Of a DNA stretch of 64,000 bases, positions 36,468-44,529 are shown one piece after another. This DNA comes from Jiella sonneratiae (GTDB lineage: Bacteria; Pseudomonadota; Alphaproteobacteria; Rhizobiales; Rhizobiaceae). Numbering within the stretch: position 1 is the first letter of the stretch; each line of letters begins with the position of its first letter. Below the pieces are notes generated by a model. That model was not told where the DNA came from. It worked only from the letters and a program-made list of their open reading frames with translations, and made no database searches. Position numbers and translations under genes: made by a program. The stretch spans positions 1 through 64,000 of the forward strand of contig NZ_JAFMPY010000001.1 of NCBI RefSeq assembly GCF_017353515.1, read 5' to 3'.

Positions 36468-37493
36468 TCACCGCAACCGATAACCCATCGCCCCCTCGTA
36501 GAGATCGAGGAGCAGGTGGTCGCCGGCGCCGACGAGGAAGTCCGCGGCGGTCGGCAGCAGGTTGCGGCCGGTGATCGTGCCGCTCGCCGCGTCGAGCTCG
36601 TAGAGATAGTCCTTCTCGCAGCTGCCGCCGCTCGCCGCATAGACCCGGTCGCCGTTGATCACGACGTTGGTGTCCGAGACGTTGAACGGGCTCACCCAGA
36701 CGGCGCTCGCGACGTCGGCGTCGGTCTTGACGAGAAGGCCCGCCCGACGCGGCCGGTCGCCGCAGCGCGACGGCGTGTCGACGGTGAGATACACCGCGCC
36801 GAGATCGTCCTGGGACGCCGCGAGCACCGCGAGGTTCGCCGATTCGTCGCCGGTTTCGAGTCCCTGGGCGGAGCGCGTCAGCGGCAGCGCGACGGTCGTC
36901 TCGATGTTACCGTCGCGGTCGGCGAGGGCGAAGACCAGCGTGAAGTCGCCGTCGCCGAAGCGCGCCGTCCGCGAGACGAGGAGCCGCTCGGCCGGGCCGA
37001 AGCGCGAGACGTAGTAATAGGGCTCCGAATGCTCCGCGGGCTCGGCCCCCGCGTCCCGGAGCTTGGCCTTCAGATCCGCCGCCAGCGCCTCGGACAGCCA
37101 GCCGCAACGCTCGCTCCAGTCGATCCGGCAGGGCTCGCCGACGCTCCGGTCGTACCAGCCGAGGTCCGGCAGCTGGCCGGCGACCGCCGCAAGATCGGGA
37201 CCGCTGGCGCGTTTGGCGACGGCGATGTCCCGCTGCGGGCCCGGATTGTTCGCCGGCCGCGGCAGCGTCATGACGGCAATCCCGGCCGCATCGCCCGGCA
37301 GGGCGCCGTCGCGGCCCGCCTCGACGAGCAGGCGGTAGCCGTCCGGCCCGCGGCTCGAAGCGGCGCCGCTCGGGGCGGAACGCGGAGCGGAGACGGCCGG
37401 GCTGGCCGCCGGCGTCGACTGGGCCTCGACCGCGGTCGCCGCGAAGGCGGTTCCGGCAATCGACGCGAGAAGGGCGAGGATCGGGCGTTGCAC
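36468..37493 (-). CDS. Secreted hypothetical protein
   Basis: The 341-aa product carries a signal peptide (MQRPILALLASIAGTAFAA) and an Ala/Ser/Pro-rich segment after it. Cysteines at PCRIDWSERCGW and SRCGDRP, plus GSCEKDY, suggest disulfides in the periplasm. Repeated short hydrophobic strands ending in VYLTVDT, VVINGDRVYAASGG and LLLDLYEGAMGYRL suggest a beta-propeller or sandwich, but no domain can be named. The 3' end faces Uma2 with 51 bp between the stop codons. Confidence 0.7.
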   Translation of the reverse strand: MQRPILALLASIAGTAFAATAVEAQSTPAASPAVSAPRSAPSGAASSRGPDGYRLLVEAGRDGALPGDAAGIAVMTLPRPANNPGPQRDIAVAKRASGPDLAAVAGQLPDLGWYDRSVGEPCRIDWSERCGWLSEALAADLKAKLRDAGAEPAEHSEPYYYVSRFGPAERLLVSRTARFGDGDFTLVFALADRDGNIETTVALPLTRSAQGLETGDESANLAVLAASQDDLGAVYLTVDTPSRCGDRPRRAGLLVKTDADVASAVWVSPFNVSDTNVVINGDRVYAASGGSCEKDYLYELDAASGTITGRNLLPTAADFLVGAGDHLLLDLYEGAMGYRLR

Positions 37494-37569
37494 GGCAGTA
37501 TCCCTTGTCTGCGGCCCCGCCTTTTCCTAGCGAAAATGCGCGGCGACCGAAAGGTCGGGTCAAAGAGCG

Positions 37570-38988
37570 TCAGGCGACGCTGACATAGGAGATGCTGCCG
37601 CTGTCGAGCAGGCCTTTCAGGACGGCGAGCGCGCCCGCCAGCGTGTCGCGTTCCTTGACCGCCGAGAGTCCGATCCGCACGCAGTGGTGCTGCCGGTCCG
37701 CCCGCACGCTCTGATACTCGTCCTCGCCGTCGATCCGGATCGCGTGGTTGCGCGCGGCGAGCAGGAAGGCCGGCGAGGTCCAGGGCGCCGGCAGCGGCAG
37801 CCAGCGATAGGGCACCGCCGCCGCCTGCCCGCCGGTGCGCACCCCGAAGGCCGCGTCGAAGATGGCGCTGCGGGCGGCGATCTCGGCCATCACCTCGGCG
37901 CGGATCGCTTCCGCCTCGCCCGACAGGACGAGCCGCGCCGCGACCTCCATGTTGAGATAGGGCCGGCCGCCGGTCATCTGGTTGTGCGCCACCGTGACCC
38001 GCACCGCCTGGCCGCGCGGACAGGCCGCCCAGCCCGCCCGGATGCCGGCGGCGACGCTCTTCGACAGGCCGCCGACGAAGAACGTCCGCTCCGGCGCCAG
38101 GGAGGCGATCGGCGGAATGGTGGTCGGGGTGATCTTGCCGTAGATATTGTCTTCGATAATCAGCAGATTGTATCGACGCGCAATAGACACAATTTGCTCG
38201 CGCCGCTTCAATGACATGCAGGCGCCGGTCGGATTGTTCACCGCCGGCATCAGGAAAATCATCCTCGGATGCTGGCGCGCGGCGCAGCGTTCGAGCTCCT
38301 CGGGCAGCATCCCTTCCTCGTCCATGCCGACGGTGAGGGGCAGGCGGCCGATCATCGTCGCGGCGCGGGCGACGGCGGCATAGGACAATTCCTCGAAGAC
38401 GATCCGGTCGCCCGGATGGGTGGCCGCGGCAATGATCCCCTGGATCGCCGCATTGACGCCGAGCGTCGGCACGACGCTGGCGGGGTCGGGCGTCCAGCCG
38501 CCGGTGGCGAGCCAGCGGGCCCCAGCCTCCAGCCAGCCGCCCGGCACGCCGCGGACATAGTCGAGCGCAGCGTCGCCGGCCTCCGCCAGCACCGCCGCGA
38601 AAGTGGCGGAAACCACCTTGCCCTGGCCGACATTCGGCGCCGCGGTGGAATCGAGCAGCGCCTCGCCCGGCTCCCGCCCGCCGCTCTCCACCCTCGGCAT
38701 GTCTTTCGAGAAGGGCTGCGGCATGTCCTGGCGCTTTTCGCTCTCGATCCGGCGGACATAGGTGCCGCGGCCGACCTCGCCGGTCGTCAGGCCGCGCTCG
38801 CGGGCGATCTGATAGGCCCGGCCGATGGTGCCGACCGTCACCTTGAGGTCGAAGGCGATGTCGCGCTGGGGGGGCAATTTGTCACCCGGCTGCAGCACGC
38901 CGTCGACGATCGCCCGCTCGATGGCATCGGCGAGCCGCAGGTAGAAGGGCGTCGTCTCGTCGGTCGAGATGGCAAATTGTATTGTCAC
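37570..38988 (-). CDS. MocR-type regulator: GntR HTH fused to a PLP-dependent aminotransferase-like domain
   Basis: MocR proteins sense a PLP-linked ligand and often regulate a neighbouring gene. Residues about 1-75 form a GntR winged HTH (ERAIVDGVLQPGDKLPPQRD and TVGTIGRAYQIARERGLTTGE). Residues about 110-470 form the aminotransferase-like part, with NNPTGACMS, IIEDNIYG and GGLSKSVAAGIRAGW (PLP lysine in SKS). The start is a GTG preceded by AGAGAGG. It is divergent from a DUF1127 gene, and TTGTCAC direct repeats lie between them, one overlapping this start codon. The length is 472 aa. The regulated pathway is not identifiable. Confidence 0.85.
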   Translation of the reverse strand: MTIQFAISTDETTPFYLRLADAIERAIVDGVLQPGDKLPPQRDIAFDLKVTVGTIGRAYQIARERGLTTGEVGRGTYVRRIESEKRQDMPQPFSKDMPRVESGGREPGEALLDSTAAPNVGQGKVVSATFAAVLAEAGDAALDYVRGVPGGWLEAGARWLATGGWTPDPASVVPTLGVNAAIQGIIAAATHPGDRIVFEELSYAAVARAATMIGRLPLTVGMDEEGMLPEELERCAARQHPRMIFLMPAVNNPTGACMSLKRREQIVSIARRYNLLIIEDNIYGKITPTTIPPIASLAPERTFFVGGLSKSVAAGIRAGWAACPRGQAVRVTVAHNQMTGGRPYLNMEVAARLVLSGEAEAIRAEVMAEIAARSAIFDAAFGVRTGGQAAAVPYRWLPLPAPWTSPAFLLAARNHAIRIDGEDEYQSVRADRQHHCVRIGLSAVKERDTLAGALAVLKGLLDSGSISYVSVA

Positions 38989-39070
38989 CCTAACACCTCT
39001 CTTTGTCACCCGGATGCCTTTGTCATTGTACTGCTTCAACATTGGAATACAAGGGGGCAATACATATTGC
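38982..39070. promoter_or_regulatory. Direct repeats and a palindrome between the MocR and DUF1127 genes
   Basis: TTGTCACCC occurs at 38982-38990 and at 39003-39011, and TTGTCAT at 39020-39026, with 21 and 17 bp between successive starts. A perfect palindrome, GCAATA-CA-TATTGC, lies at 39057-39070, 23 bases before the DUF1127 ATG. Direct repeats about two helical turns apart are typical for MocR/PdxR operators. The first repeat overlaps the regulator's start codon, which suggests autoregulation. Confidence 0.5.
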
Positions 39071-39093
39071 GCCGATTTGAAGGAGATGTCACC

Positions 39094-39372
39094 ATGACGA
39101 CGATCCACGCACGCTTTGCCTCGCGCGACCGGTCCGGACGGACCCCGGCTGCTTCGTGGAACGGCGGCGCCGGTGTCCGCACGGCGCTGGCGACGGCGTT
39201 CCGCCGTCTGATCGAAGGGCTTTTCGCACGCTCGGCAGCCGCCCGCGGCCGCAGCCGGATGCGGCGCGACATCGTCTCGCTCGGTCCGGATCAGCTGCGG
39301 GACGTCGGGCTGACGCGCGACGAGGCGCTGAGGGCTGCCGACCGGATCAGGTGGCGCAGCGACTGGTCCTGA
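39094..39372 (+). CDS. DUF1127 small basic protein
   Basis: The 92-aa protein has the DUF1127 pattern in its C-terminal half: RRDIVSLGPDQLRDVGLTRDEA, ending RIRWRSDW. AAGGAG precedes the ATG at a good distance. Small DUF1127 proteins in Alphaproteobacteria take part in RNA- or phosphate-related regulation and are often stress-induced, but this member has a longer N-terminus than the classical 45-70 aa type. The divergent MocR-type regulator is its likely controller. Confidence 0.8.
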   Translation: MTTIHARFASRDRSGRTPAASWNGGAGVRTALATAFRRLIEGLFARSAAARGRSRMRRDIVSLGPDQLRDVGLTRDEALRAADRIRWRSDWS

Positions 39373-39711
39373 TCGCCGGCCAAGCGGCCCGCCGCCCCGG
39401 GCGGAGGGGCGGACGGGCAGGGTCCGATCCTCAGATCCCGGCGCTCCTCCTCGGCGGCGGGATCGTCGCAGCAAAGGCCTTCCCGAACGACGCCCGAACG
39501 ACGCCCGAGCGATGGTGTCCGGGCGACATCACATGGGCGACGCCACTCCGGCGACACAGGCGCGGCCGAGGCCGGCGTCGCCCGTCAGCAGTCGAGGGAA
39601 GACAAAGGAGAGGGGCGACGCTTCGACCCTTTCCCTCTGCGGAGATGATCGGGGGCGACGCCGGAAAGTGCCGCATCGAGACACGCCATGGCCGGGCCGC
39701 AGCGCCCAGGG
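39373..39711. other. Intergenic region without a recognisable gene
   Basis: Overlapping frames on both strands here are low-complexity and lack family features. Short direct repeats are visible (CGAACGACGCC twice, near 39484-39505). No promoter or terminator is convincing, apart from GC-rich inverted stretches after the DUF1127 stop. Confidence 0.4.
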
Positions 39712-40104
39712 TCAGGCCGCCGGCTTGGCCGGTTTTGCAGGCCGCTTCGCCTTGGCGCCCCTGCCGCCGGCCCGCGGCTTCTGCGCCAGTGCCGCACGGC
39801 GCGCGGCGGCATCGGCGACGGCGATCCAGCGTTCGGCCTCTTCGGGATCGTCGAAGGCGGCCTCGGGAAACCGCCAATAGGGCATCGCCACCGGCGCCCT
39901 GCCCGGCCGCGCATAGCACCAGCGTTCGAGGCCGGCGGCCGTGTAGGTCGCTTCGCTTTCGCCGTCGCCCTTGAGGTGGAGGACGCCGCCGATTACCAGC
40001 GCGACGATGCGGCCCTCGCTGTAGATGCCCTGGCCGCCGAACATGCGCCGGACGGCGACGCCGCCGAGCGAGCCGAAGAGGTCCTGAAGAAACGCCTCGT
40101 CCAT
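39712..40104 (-). CDS. TfoX/Sxy N-terminal domain protein
   Basis: The 130-aa protein matches the N-terminal TfoX domain: FGSLGGVAVRRMFGGQGIYSEG and the DDPEEAERWIAVADAAARRA helix, with a basic, lysine/alanine-rich C-terminal tail (AKAKRPAKPAKPAA). TfoX controls competence in some gammaproteobacteria; single-domain alphaproteobacterial members have unknown function. It stands alone downstream of sufA on the same strand, 85 bp away. Confidence 0.85.
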   Translation of the reverse strand: MDEAFLQDLFGSLGGVAVRRMFGGQGIYSEGRIVALVIGGVLHLKGDGESEATYTAAGLERWCYARPGRAPVAMPYWRFPEAAFDDPEEAERWIAVADAAARRAALAQKPRAGGRGAKAKRPAKPAKPAA

Positions 40105-40189
40105 CCCCTGCCCGTCCGTTCCGTGTCGCGGCGCTCCCGTCTTGTCCGCTCGCCGTCTCGCCCGCCTTGCGGAGTGACGATCGCCGGCG

Positions 40190-40570
40190 TCAGGCGCCCT
40201 GGGCCGCGGCCATCGCCGCGAGATCGGCCTGCTTCAGCTCGACCGATTCGCCGCAGCCGCAGGCCGACGTCTGGTTGGGATTGCGGAAGACGAAGCCGGA
40301 GCGCAGCACCGTCGTCTCGTAGTCCATCTCGGTGCCGAGCAGGAACAGCACGGCTTCGGGGGCGACGAACACCCGCGCCCCGTCGCGTTCGACGACGTCC
40401 TCGCTGGTCCTGGGCGCGTCGGCGAGGTCGACGGTGTATTCCATGCCGGCGCAGCCGCCCTTCTTGATGCCGACGCGGATGCCGTCGGCGGCGCTCTCGC
40501 TGGCGTCGACGATCGACTTGATGCGCTCTGCGGCGGCGCTGGTCATGGTCATCACGGCGAAACGGCTCAT
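40190..40570 (-). CDS. sufA: A-type iron-sulfur carrier SufA/IscA family
   Basis: A-type carriers bind iron or Fe-S clusters and pass them to apo-proteins. The three conserved cysteines are present: C40 in GGCAG, and C104 and C106 in ACGCGE. The ATG giving MSRFAVMTMTSAAAERI is chosen over an upstream in-frame start that adds a basic tail. The length is 126 aa. It is the last gene of the suf cluster, separated from sufT by a VOC gene. The symbol reflects context; ErpA or IscA naming would also fit. Confidence 0.9.
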   Translation of the reverse strand: MSRFAVMTMTSAAAERIKSIVDASESAADGIRVGIKKGGCAGMEYTVDLADAPRTSEDVVERDGARVFVAPEAVLFLLGTEMDYETTVLRSGFVFRNPNQTSACGCGESVELKQADLAAMAAAQGA

Positions 40571-40678
40571 CGCGGTTTCCTCTCGTCTGTCTGCCCTTGC
40601 GAAATCTCTTTGAAAGATGGGCGTTTTGCGAAGCTTGCGCAAGCCGCAGCGGGGCCGGCGGGGCGGCGGCGGGCGACC

Positions 40679-41098
40679 TCAGGAGCGCGCCCAGAGCCCG
40701 CGCGTCGCCAGTTCGCCGGCATGGCCGTCCGGATCCCTGAAATAGAGGCTGTGACCGCGGCCGTTCGACCAGGCGACCTCGCTCTCGATCGCGATGCCGC
40801 AGGCCATGAGATGCGCCCGCCAGGCGTCGAGCGCATCCTCCGCGAGGCCGAGCGCGAAGTGCGCCGGGCCGCTGCCGTCATGCGGCGGGATGGTGCCGCC
40901 GGGCGTTTCGACCGGTTCCAGCGTCTCGCCGCGGGCAAAGAGGATCAGCACGCTGGCGTCCGGGAGGCGGAACACGGTGATCCGCTCCTCGCAAAACATC
41001 GGCTCGAAGCCCAGCAGGCGCCGATAGAAGCCGCGCGAGCGCGCCATGTCGTCGACATAGAGGCAGGTCTCCAGGAGACCGGTCAGCGGCGGCGCCAT
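40679..41098 (-). CDS. VOC (glyoxalase/bleomycin-resistance fold) protein inside the suf cluster
   Basis: The 139-aa protein has the paired beta-alpha-beta-beta-beta units of the VOC superfamily: YVDDMARSRGFYRRLLGFEP in the first half, HFALGLAEDALDAWRAHL and SLYFRDPDGHAGELATRG in the second, with a metal-type glutamate near the end. The substrate is unknown. It lies 10 bp downstream of the sufT gene and about 110 bp upstream of sufA, on the same strand, so it is likely part of the suf transcript. Confidence 0.85.
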   Translation of the reverse strand: MAPPLTGLLETCLYVDDMARSRGFYRRLLGFEPMFCEERITVFRLPDASVLILFARGETLEPVETPGGTIPPHDGSGPAHFALGLAEDALDAWRAHLMACGIAIESEVAWSNGRGHSLYFRDPDGHAGELATRGLWARS

Positions 41099-41108
41099 CG
41101 CCTCGGGC

Positions 41109-41579
41109 TCAGAACCAGCCGACCGCGACCTGGGCCTCTTCGCTCATGCGTTCCGGCGTCCAGGGCGGATCGAAGACGATGTCGACCTTCACCTGGCCGA
41201 CGCCGTCGACCGAGCCGACGGCGTTTTCGACCCAGATCGGCATCTCGCCGGCGACCGGGCATCCCGGTGCCGTCAGCGTCATCTCGACGTCGACGTTGCG
41301 TTCGTCGTCGATGTCGATCTTGTAGATCAGGCCGAGCTCGTAGATGTCGGCCGGGATCTCGGGATCGTAGACGGTCTTCAGCGCCCCGATGATGTCGTCG
41401 GTCAGGCGCGAAAGCTCCTCGGCGGGAATCGCGGAGGCGGCGTCGCCGCCGCCCGCCATGGCGATGTTGGCGGCTGCCGTGTCGTCGGTGGCCGGCCCGC
41501 CCCCGCCCGTCCCGGCCGGGGCCGATGCGGACGGGTCAGCGCCGGCGTCGATGGTCTTGATGTCGACTTCCTCGGTCAT
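41109..41579 (-). CDS. sufT: SufT-like Fe-S assembly protein (DUF59/MIP18 family)
   Basis: MIP18-family proteins help mature Fe-S proteins. The 156-aa product has an acidic, Ala/Gly-rich N-terminal extension of about 50 residues, then the DUF59 core: IGALKTVYDPEIPADIYELGLIYKIDI, VEMTLTAPGCPVAGEMP and VDIVFDPPWTPERMSEEAQVAVGWF, where the DPE motif and the single cysteine of the CPV turn are preserved. The gene is 44 bp downstream of sufS and belongs to the same operon. Confidence 0.92.
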   Translation of the reverse strand: MTEEVDIKTIDAGADPSASAPAGTGGGGPATDDTAAANIAMAGGGDAASAIPAEELSRLTDDIIGALKTVYDPEIPADIYELGLIYKIDIDDERNVDVEMTLTAPGCPVAGEMPIWVENAVGSVDGVGQVKVDIVFDPPWTPERMSEEAQVAVGWF

Positions 41580-41623
41580 GTCCGTCGTCTTGTTCGCAAG
41601 GTTGCAGGCGCGGCCCCTCGGCC

Positions 41624-42874
41624 TCAGGCGAAGAACCGCCGCGCCTTTTCGAGGGCGTCCGCCAGACGGTCGACCTCGGCTCGTGTGTTATACATAGCAA
41701 AGGACGCCCGGCATGTGGAGGTCGTGCCGAAACGCTTCAAGAGCGGCTGGGCGCAATGGGTGCCGGCCCTGACGGCGACGCCCTCGCGGTCGATGACCAG
41801 CGAGACGTCGTGGGCGTGGATGCCCTTCAGGTCGAAGGAGACGATGGCTCCCTTGCCCGGCGCCTCGCCGTAGATCTTCAGCGAATTGATCGCCGTCAGC
41901 CGCTCGTGGGCATAGGCGCGGAGTTCTTCCTCGTGGGCGGCGATCGCCTCGCGGCCGACCTGCCTCATGTAGTCGAGCGCCGCGCCGAGGCCGATCGCCT
42001 GGACGATCGGCGGGGTTCCGGCCTCGAAGCGGTGCGGCGGGGCGTTGTAGGTGACGCTCTCTTCGGTGACCTCGGCGATCATCTCGCCGCCGCCGTTGAA
42101 CGGCCGCGTCGCCTCCAGCATCGCCTGCCGGCCGTAGAGGACGCCGATTCCCGTCGGCCCGTAGACCTTGTGGCCGGTGAGGACGTAGAAGTCGCAGCCG
42201 ATGTCCTGAACGTCGACCGGCAGGTGCACGGCGCCCTGGCTGCCGTCGACGAGCGTCGGAATGCCCCGCGACCTTGCGAGCGCGCAGACCGCCTTGACGT
42301 CGACCACAGTGCCGAGGACGTTCGACATGTGGGTGGTCGCGATGAGTCTGGTTCGGGGCGTGATCGCCCGCTCGAAGGCCTCGACGCTGACCGAGCCGTC
42401 GTCTTCGACCGGCACGAAGACGAGCTTGGCGCCCTTCCTCTCCCGGATGAAGTGCCAGGGCACGATGTTGGAGTGGTGCTCCATCTGGGTGACGACGATC
42501 TCGTCGCCCTCCCCGATCGTTTCCATGCCGAAACCGTAGGCGACGAGATTGATCGCCTCGGTCGCCGAGCGGGTGAAGACGATCTCCTCGGCCGAACCGG
42601 CATTGAGGAAGGTCGCGACCTTGGTGCGGGCATCCTCGTAGGCCTCGGTCGAGCGGTTCGACAGATAATGCAGGCCGCGATGGACGTTGGCGTAGTCCTC
42701 GGCATAGGCGCGCATGATGGTGTCGAGCACCGGCTTCGGCTTCTGTGCCGAGGCGCCATTGTCGAGATAGGTCAGCGGCTTGCCGTAGATTTCCTTGGCA
42801 AGGATCGGAAAGTCGGCGCGGATCCTCTCGACGTCGTAGGCCTGCGCCGGGTGCTGCGTCGCGTCAGCCGTCAT
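41624..42874 (-). CDS. sufS: Cysteine desulfurase SufS
   Basis: SufS releases sulfur from cysteine as a persulfide for cluster assembly. It is a class V aminotransferase-fold enzyme with GASAQKPKPV near the N-terminus, the PLP lysine in TGHKVYGPTG, and the catalytic cysteine C374 in RAGTHCAQP, the group II arrangement. The length is 416 aa. The start overlaps the end of the upstream VOC gene by 11 bases, so they are coupled. A sufE gene is not in the window, so its sulfur acceptor (SufE or SufU) is elsewhere or replaced. Confidence 0.97.
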   Translation of the reverse strand: MTADATQHPAQAYDVERIRADFPILAKEIYGKPLTYLDNGASAQKPKPVLDTIMRAYAEDYANVHRGLHYLSNRSTEAYEDARTKVATFLNAGSAEEIVFTRSATEAINLVAYGFGMETIGEGDEIVVTQMEHHSNIVPWHFIRERKGAKLVFVPVEDDGSVSVEAFERAITPRTRLIATTHMSNVLGTVVDVKAVCALARSRGIPTLVDGSQGAVHLPVDVQDIGCDFYVLTGHKVYGPTGIGVLYGRQAMLEATRPFNGGGEMIAEVTEESVTYNAPPHRFEAGTPPIVQAIGLGAALDYMRQVGREAIAAHEEELRAYAHERLTAINSLKIYGEAPGKGAIVSFDLKGIHAHDVSLVIDREGVAVRAGTHCAQPLLKRFGTTSTCRASFAMYNTRAEVDRLADALEKARRFFA

Positions 42875-43250
42875 AGGATATGAACTCCATCAGCGATCCG
42901 TCGGGATCGCGGAAATAGACGCTGCGTCCCTCGCCCAGGGCGCCGAAACGCGCGACCGGCCCGAGTTCGACCGCGATCCGGTGGGCATTCAGATGCGCCA
43001 CCGCGCCTTCGATCGGGCCGTCCCACCGAAAGCAGAGATCGCTGTTGCCCGGCATCACGGGCGTGAGGGCCACGGGCTCGGCATCGACGCCGGGCCCGTG
43101 GCAATTCAGTTGCCGGTCGCCGAAGCGGATGGCGAAGCCGGGCGGCCTGGGGACGATCTCGCCGCCCATCACGTCGCGATAGAACGTCTCGGACCGGTTC
43201 CAGTCCGAGACGTGGATCACGCAGTGATCGAAGGACACCCGCGCGGCCAT
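42864..43250 (-). CDS. VOC family protein between sufD and sufS
   Basis: The 128-aa protein has the VOC pattern: MAARVSFDHCVIHVSDWNRS, ETFYRDVMGGE and a C-terminal GEGRSVYFRDPDGSLMEFISY with the metal glutamate. It lies 11 bp downstream of sufD and overlaps the sufS start by 11 bases, so it is almost certainly co-translated. Gene order sufC-sufD-sufS without this insertion is usual, so the coupling suggests a role linked to Fe-S assembly or simply a tolerated insertion. Substrate unknown. Confidence 0.88.
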   Translation of the reverse strand: MAARVSFDHCVIHVSDWNRSETFYRDVMGGEIVPRPPGFAIRFGDRQLNCHGPGVDAEPVALTPVMPGNSDLCFRWDGPIEGAVAHLNAHRIAVELGPVARFGALGEGRSVYFRDPDGSLMEFISYDG

Positions 43251-43261
43251 CGGCTCGTCCC

Positions 43262-44527
43262 TCAGCGGTTCTTCTCCAGCCAGGCGTCGATCTTGCCGGT
43301 CAGGGCATCGGCGATCGCCTCGTCGGTCTCGAGCTGCTCGACCATCTCGTCGACGAACGCCTTGACCAGCAGCGCCTTTGCCTGGGGCGCCGGGATGCCG
43401 CGCGACATCAGGTAGAACAGGTGGTCGGCATTGATCTCGCCGGCGGTCGCGCCGTGGCCGCACTGGACGTCGTCGGCGAAAATCTCGAGCTCCGGCTTGG
43501 CCGAAAAGTCGCCCTCCTCGGACAGGAGCAGCGTGTTGCAGGCCATCTTCGCGTCGGTCTTCTGGGCCTCGCGCGCGACCTTGATCATCCCCTGGAAGAC
43601 GCCGTGGCCGCCCATCACCACGTTGCGGAAGGTCTCCGTCGCCGTGGTATTGGCATAGGTGTGGCGGAGCGTCGTGGTGACGTCGAGATGCTGGTCGTTC
43701 TCGAGGAGATTGACCCCGCGCATGCGGATCTCCGATCCCTCGCCGGTCGTCGTGGCATGCACTTCCTGGCGCACCAGCGCGCCGCCGGCATTGAGGACGA
43801 ACAGCCGGAAGCTGGCATTCGCCCCAACCGTGACGTTGAGCTGGCCGAGATGGGCGGCGCCCGGCTCCTTCGCCTGGTCGACGATCCACAGGACGTCGGC
43901 CTCGTCGCCGATGACGAGATGCGAGACGAGGCTCGACGGGGCCGGCGAACCGCCGCCCTCGACACGCTCGACGAAGACCGCGCGGGCGCCGTCGCCGACC
44001 GCGACCTTGGCCGCGGCATGCGACTGGGCGCCGATCCCGCTGCGCAGCTCGATCGGCGCGGCGAGCGCCCTGCCGGCTTCCACCGAAATGGTCGCGGCGC
44101 GCGCCCCGAAGGCGGCGTTGACAAGGCGGACGGTGTCGACGCTCCGGTCGAGGTGGTTCGGCGCCTCGTGCCAGTCCGACAGCTCGTCGGTCGCGGCGAC
44201 GGTGACGCCGGCGGGTGCCGCCGCATGCTCCGGCGTGTCGAGATCGACGACGGTCGATCCGGCGACGAGCGGCGCGAGAACCGTCTCGGCAGGCCCGGCC
44301 TTCCTGGCGGCGGCCGCCTCGATCGCCTGGCCCTGGCCGAGCCGGCGGCCCATCAGATTGCGCAGGTCCGTATAGTGCCAAGCCTCGATGCGGCGATGCG
44401 GCAGGCCTTCCCGGCGCAGCGCCTCGATGGCGGCGCGCCGCGCGTCCTCGTCGCGGCCGATGGCTTCGGCCAGCGAGACGAGCGCCGTCTCGGCCGGCGT
44501 GCGGGGTCTGAGTTCGGTGACGCCCAT
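43262..44527 (-). CDS. sufD: Fe-S cluster assembly scaffold subunit SufD
   Basis: SufD pairs with SufB and SufC in the scaffold complex. The 421-aa protein has the usual features: RIEAWHYTDLRNLMGRR in the N-terminal part and, in the C-terminal beta-helix, HLGQLNVTVGANASFRLF, NTLLLSEEGDFSAKPELEIFADDVQCGHGATAGEI with the conserved cysteine-histidine segment, and LVKAFVDEMVEQL. I choose the ATG (44527) because a GTG two codons earlier lies too close to the ribosome-binding site. The sufC stop overlaps the GTG region, so translation is coupled. Confidence 0.93.
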   Translation of the reverse strand: MGVTELRPRTPAETALVSLAEAIGRDEDARRAAIEALRREGLPHRRIEAWHYTDLRNLMGRRLGQGQAIEAAAARKAGPAETVLAPLVAGSTVVDLDTPEHAAAPAGVTVAATDELSDWHEAPNHLDRSVDTVRLVNAAFGARAATISVEAGRALAAPIELRSGIGAQSHAAAKVAVGDGARAVFVERVEGGGSPAPSSLVSHLVIGDEADVLWIVDQAKEPGAAHLGQLNVTVGANASFRLFVLNAGGALVRQEVHATTTGEGSEIRMRGVNLLENDQHLDVTTTLRHTYANTTATETFRNVVMGGHGVFQGMIKVAREAQKTDAKMACNTLLLSEEGDFSAKPELEIFADDVQCGHGATAGEINADHLFYLMSRGIPAPQAKALLVKAFVDEMVEQLETDEAIADALTGKIDAWLEKNR

Positions 44528-44529
44528 GA

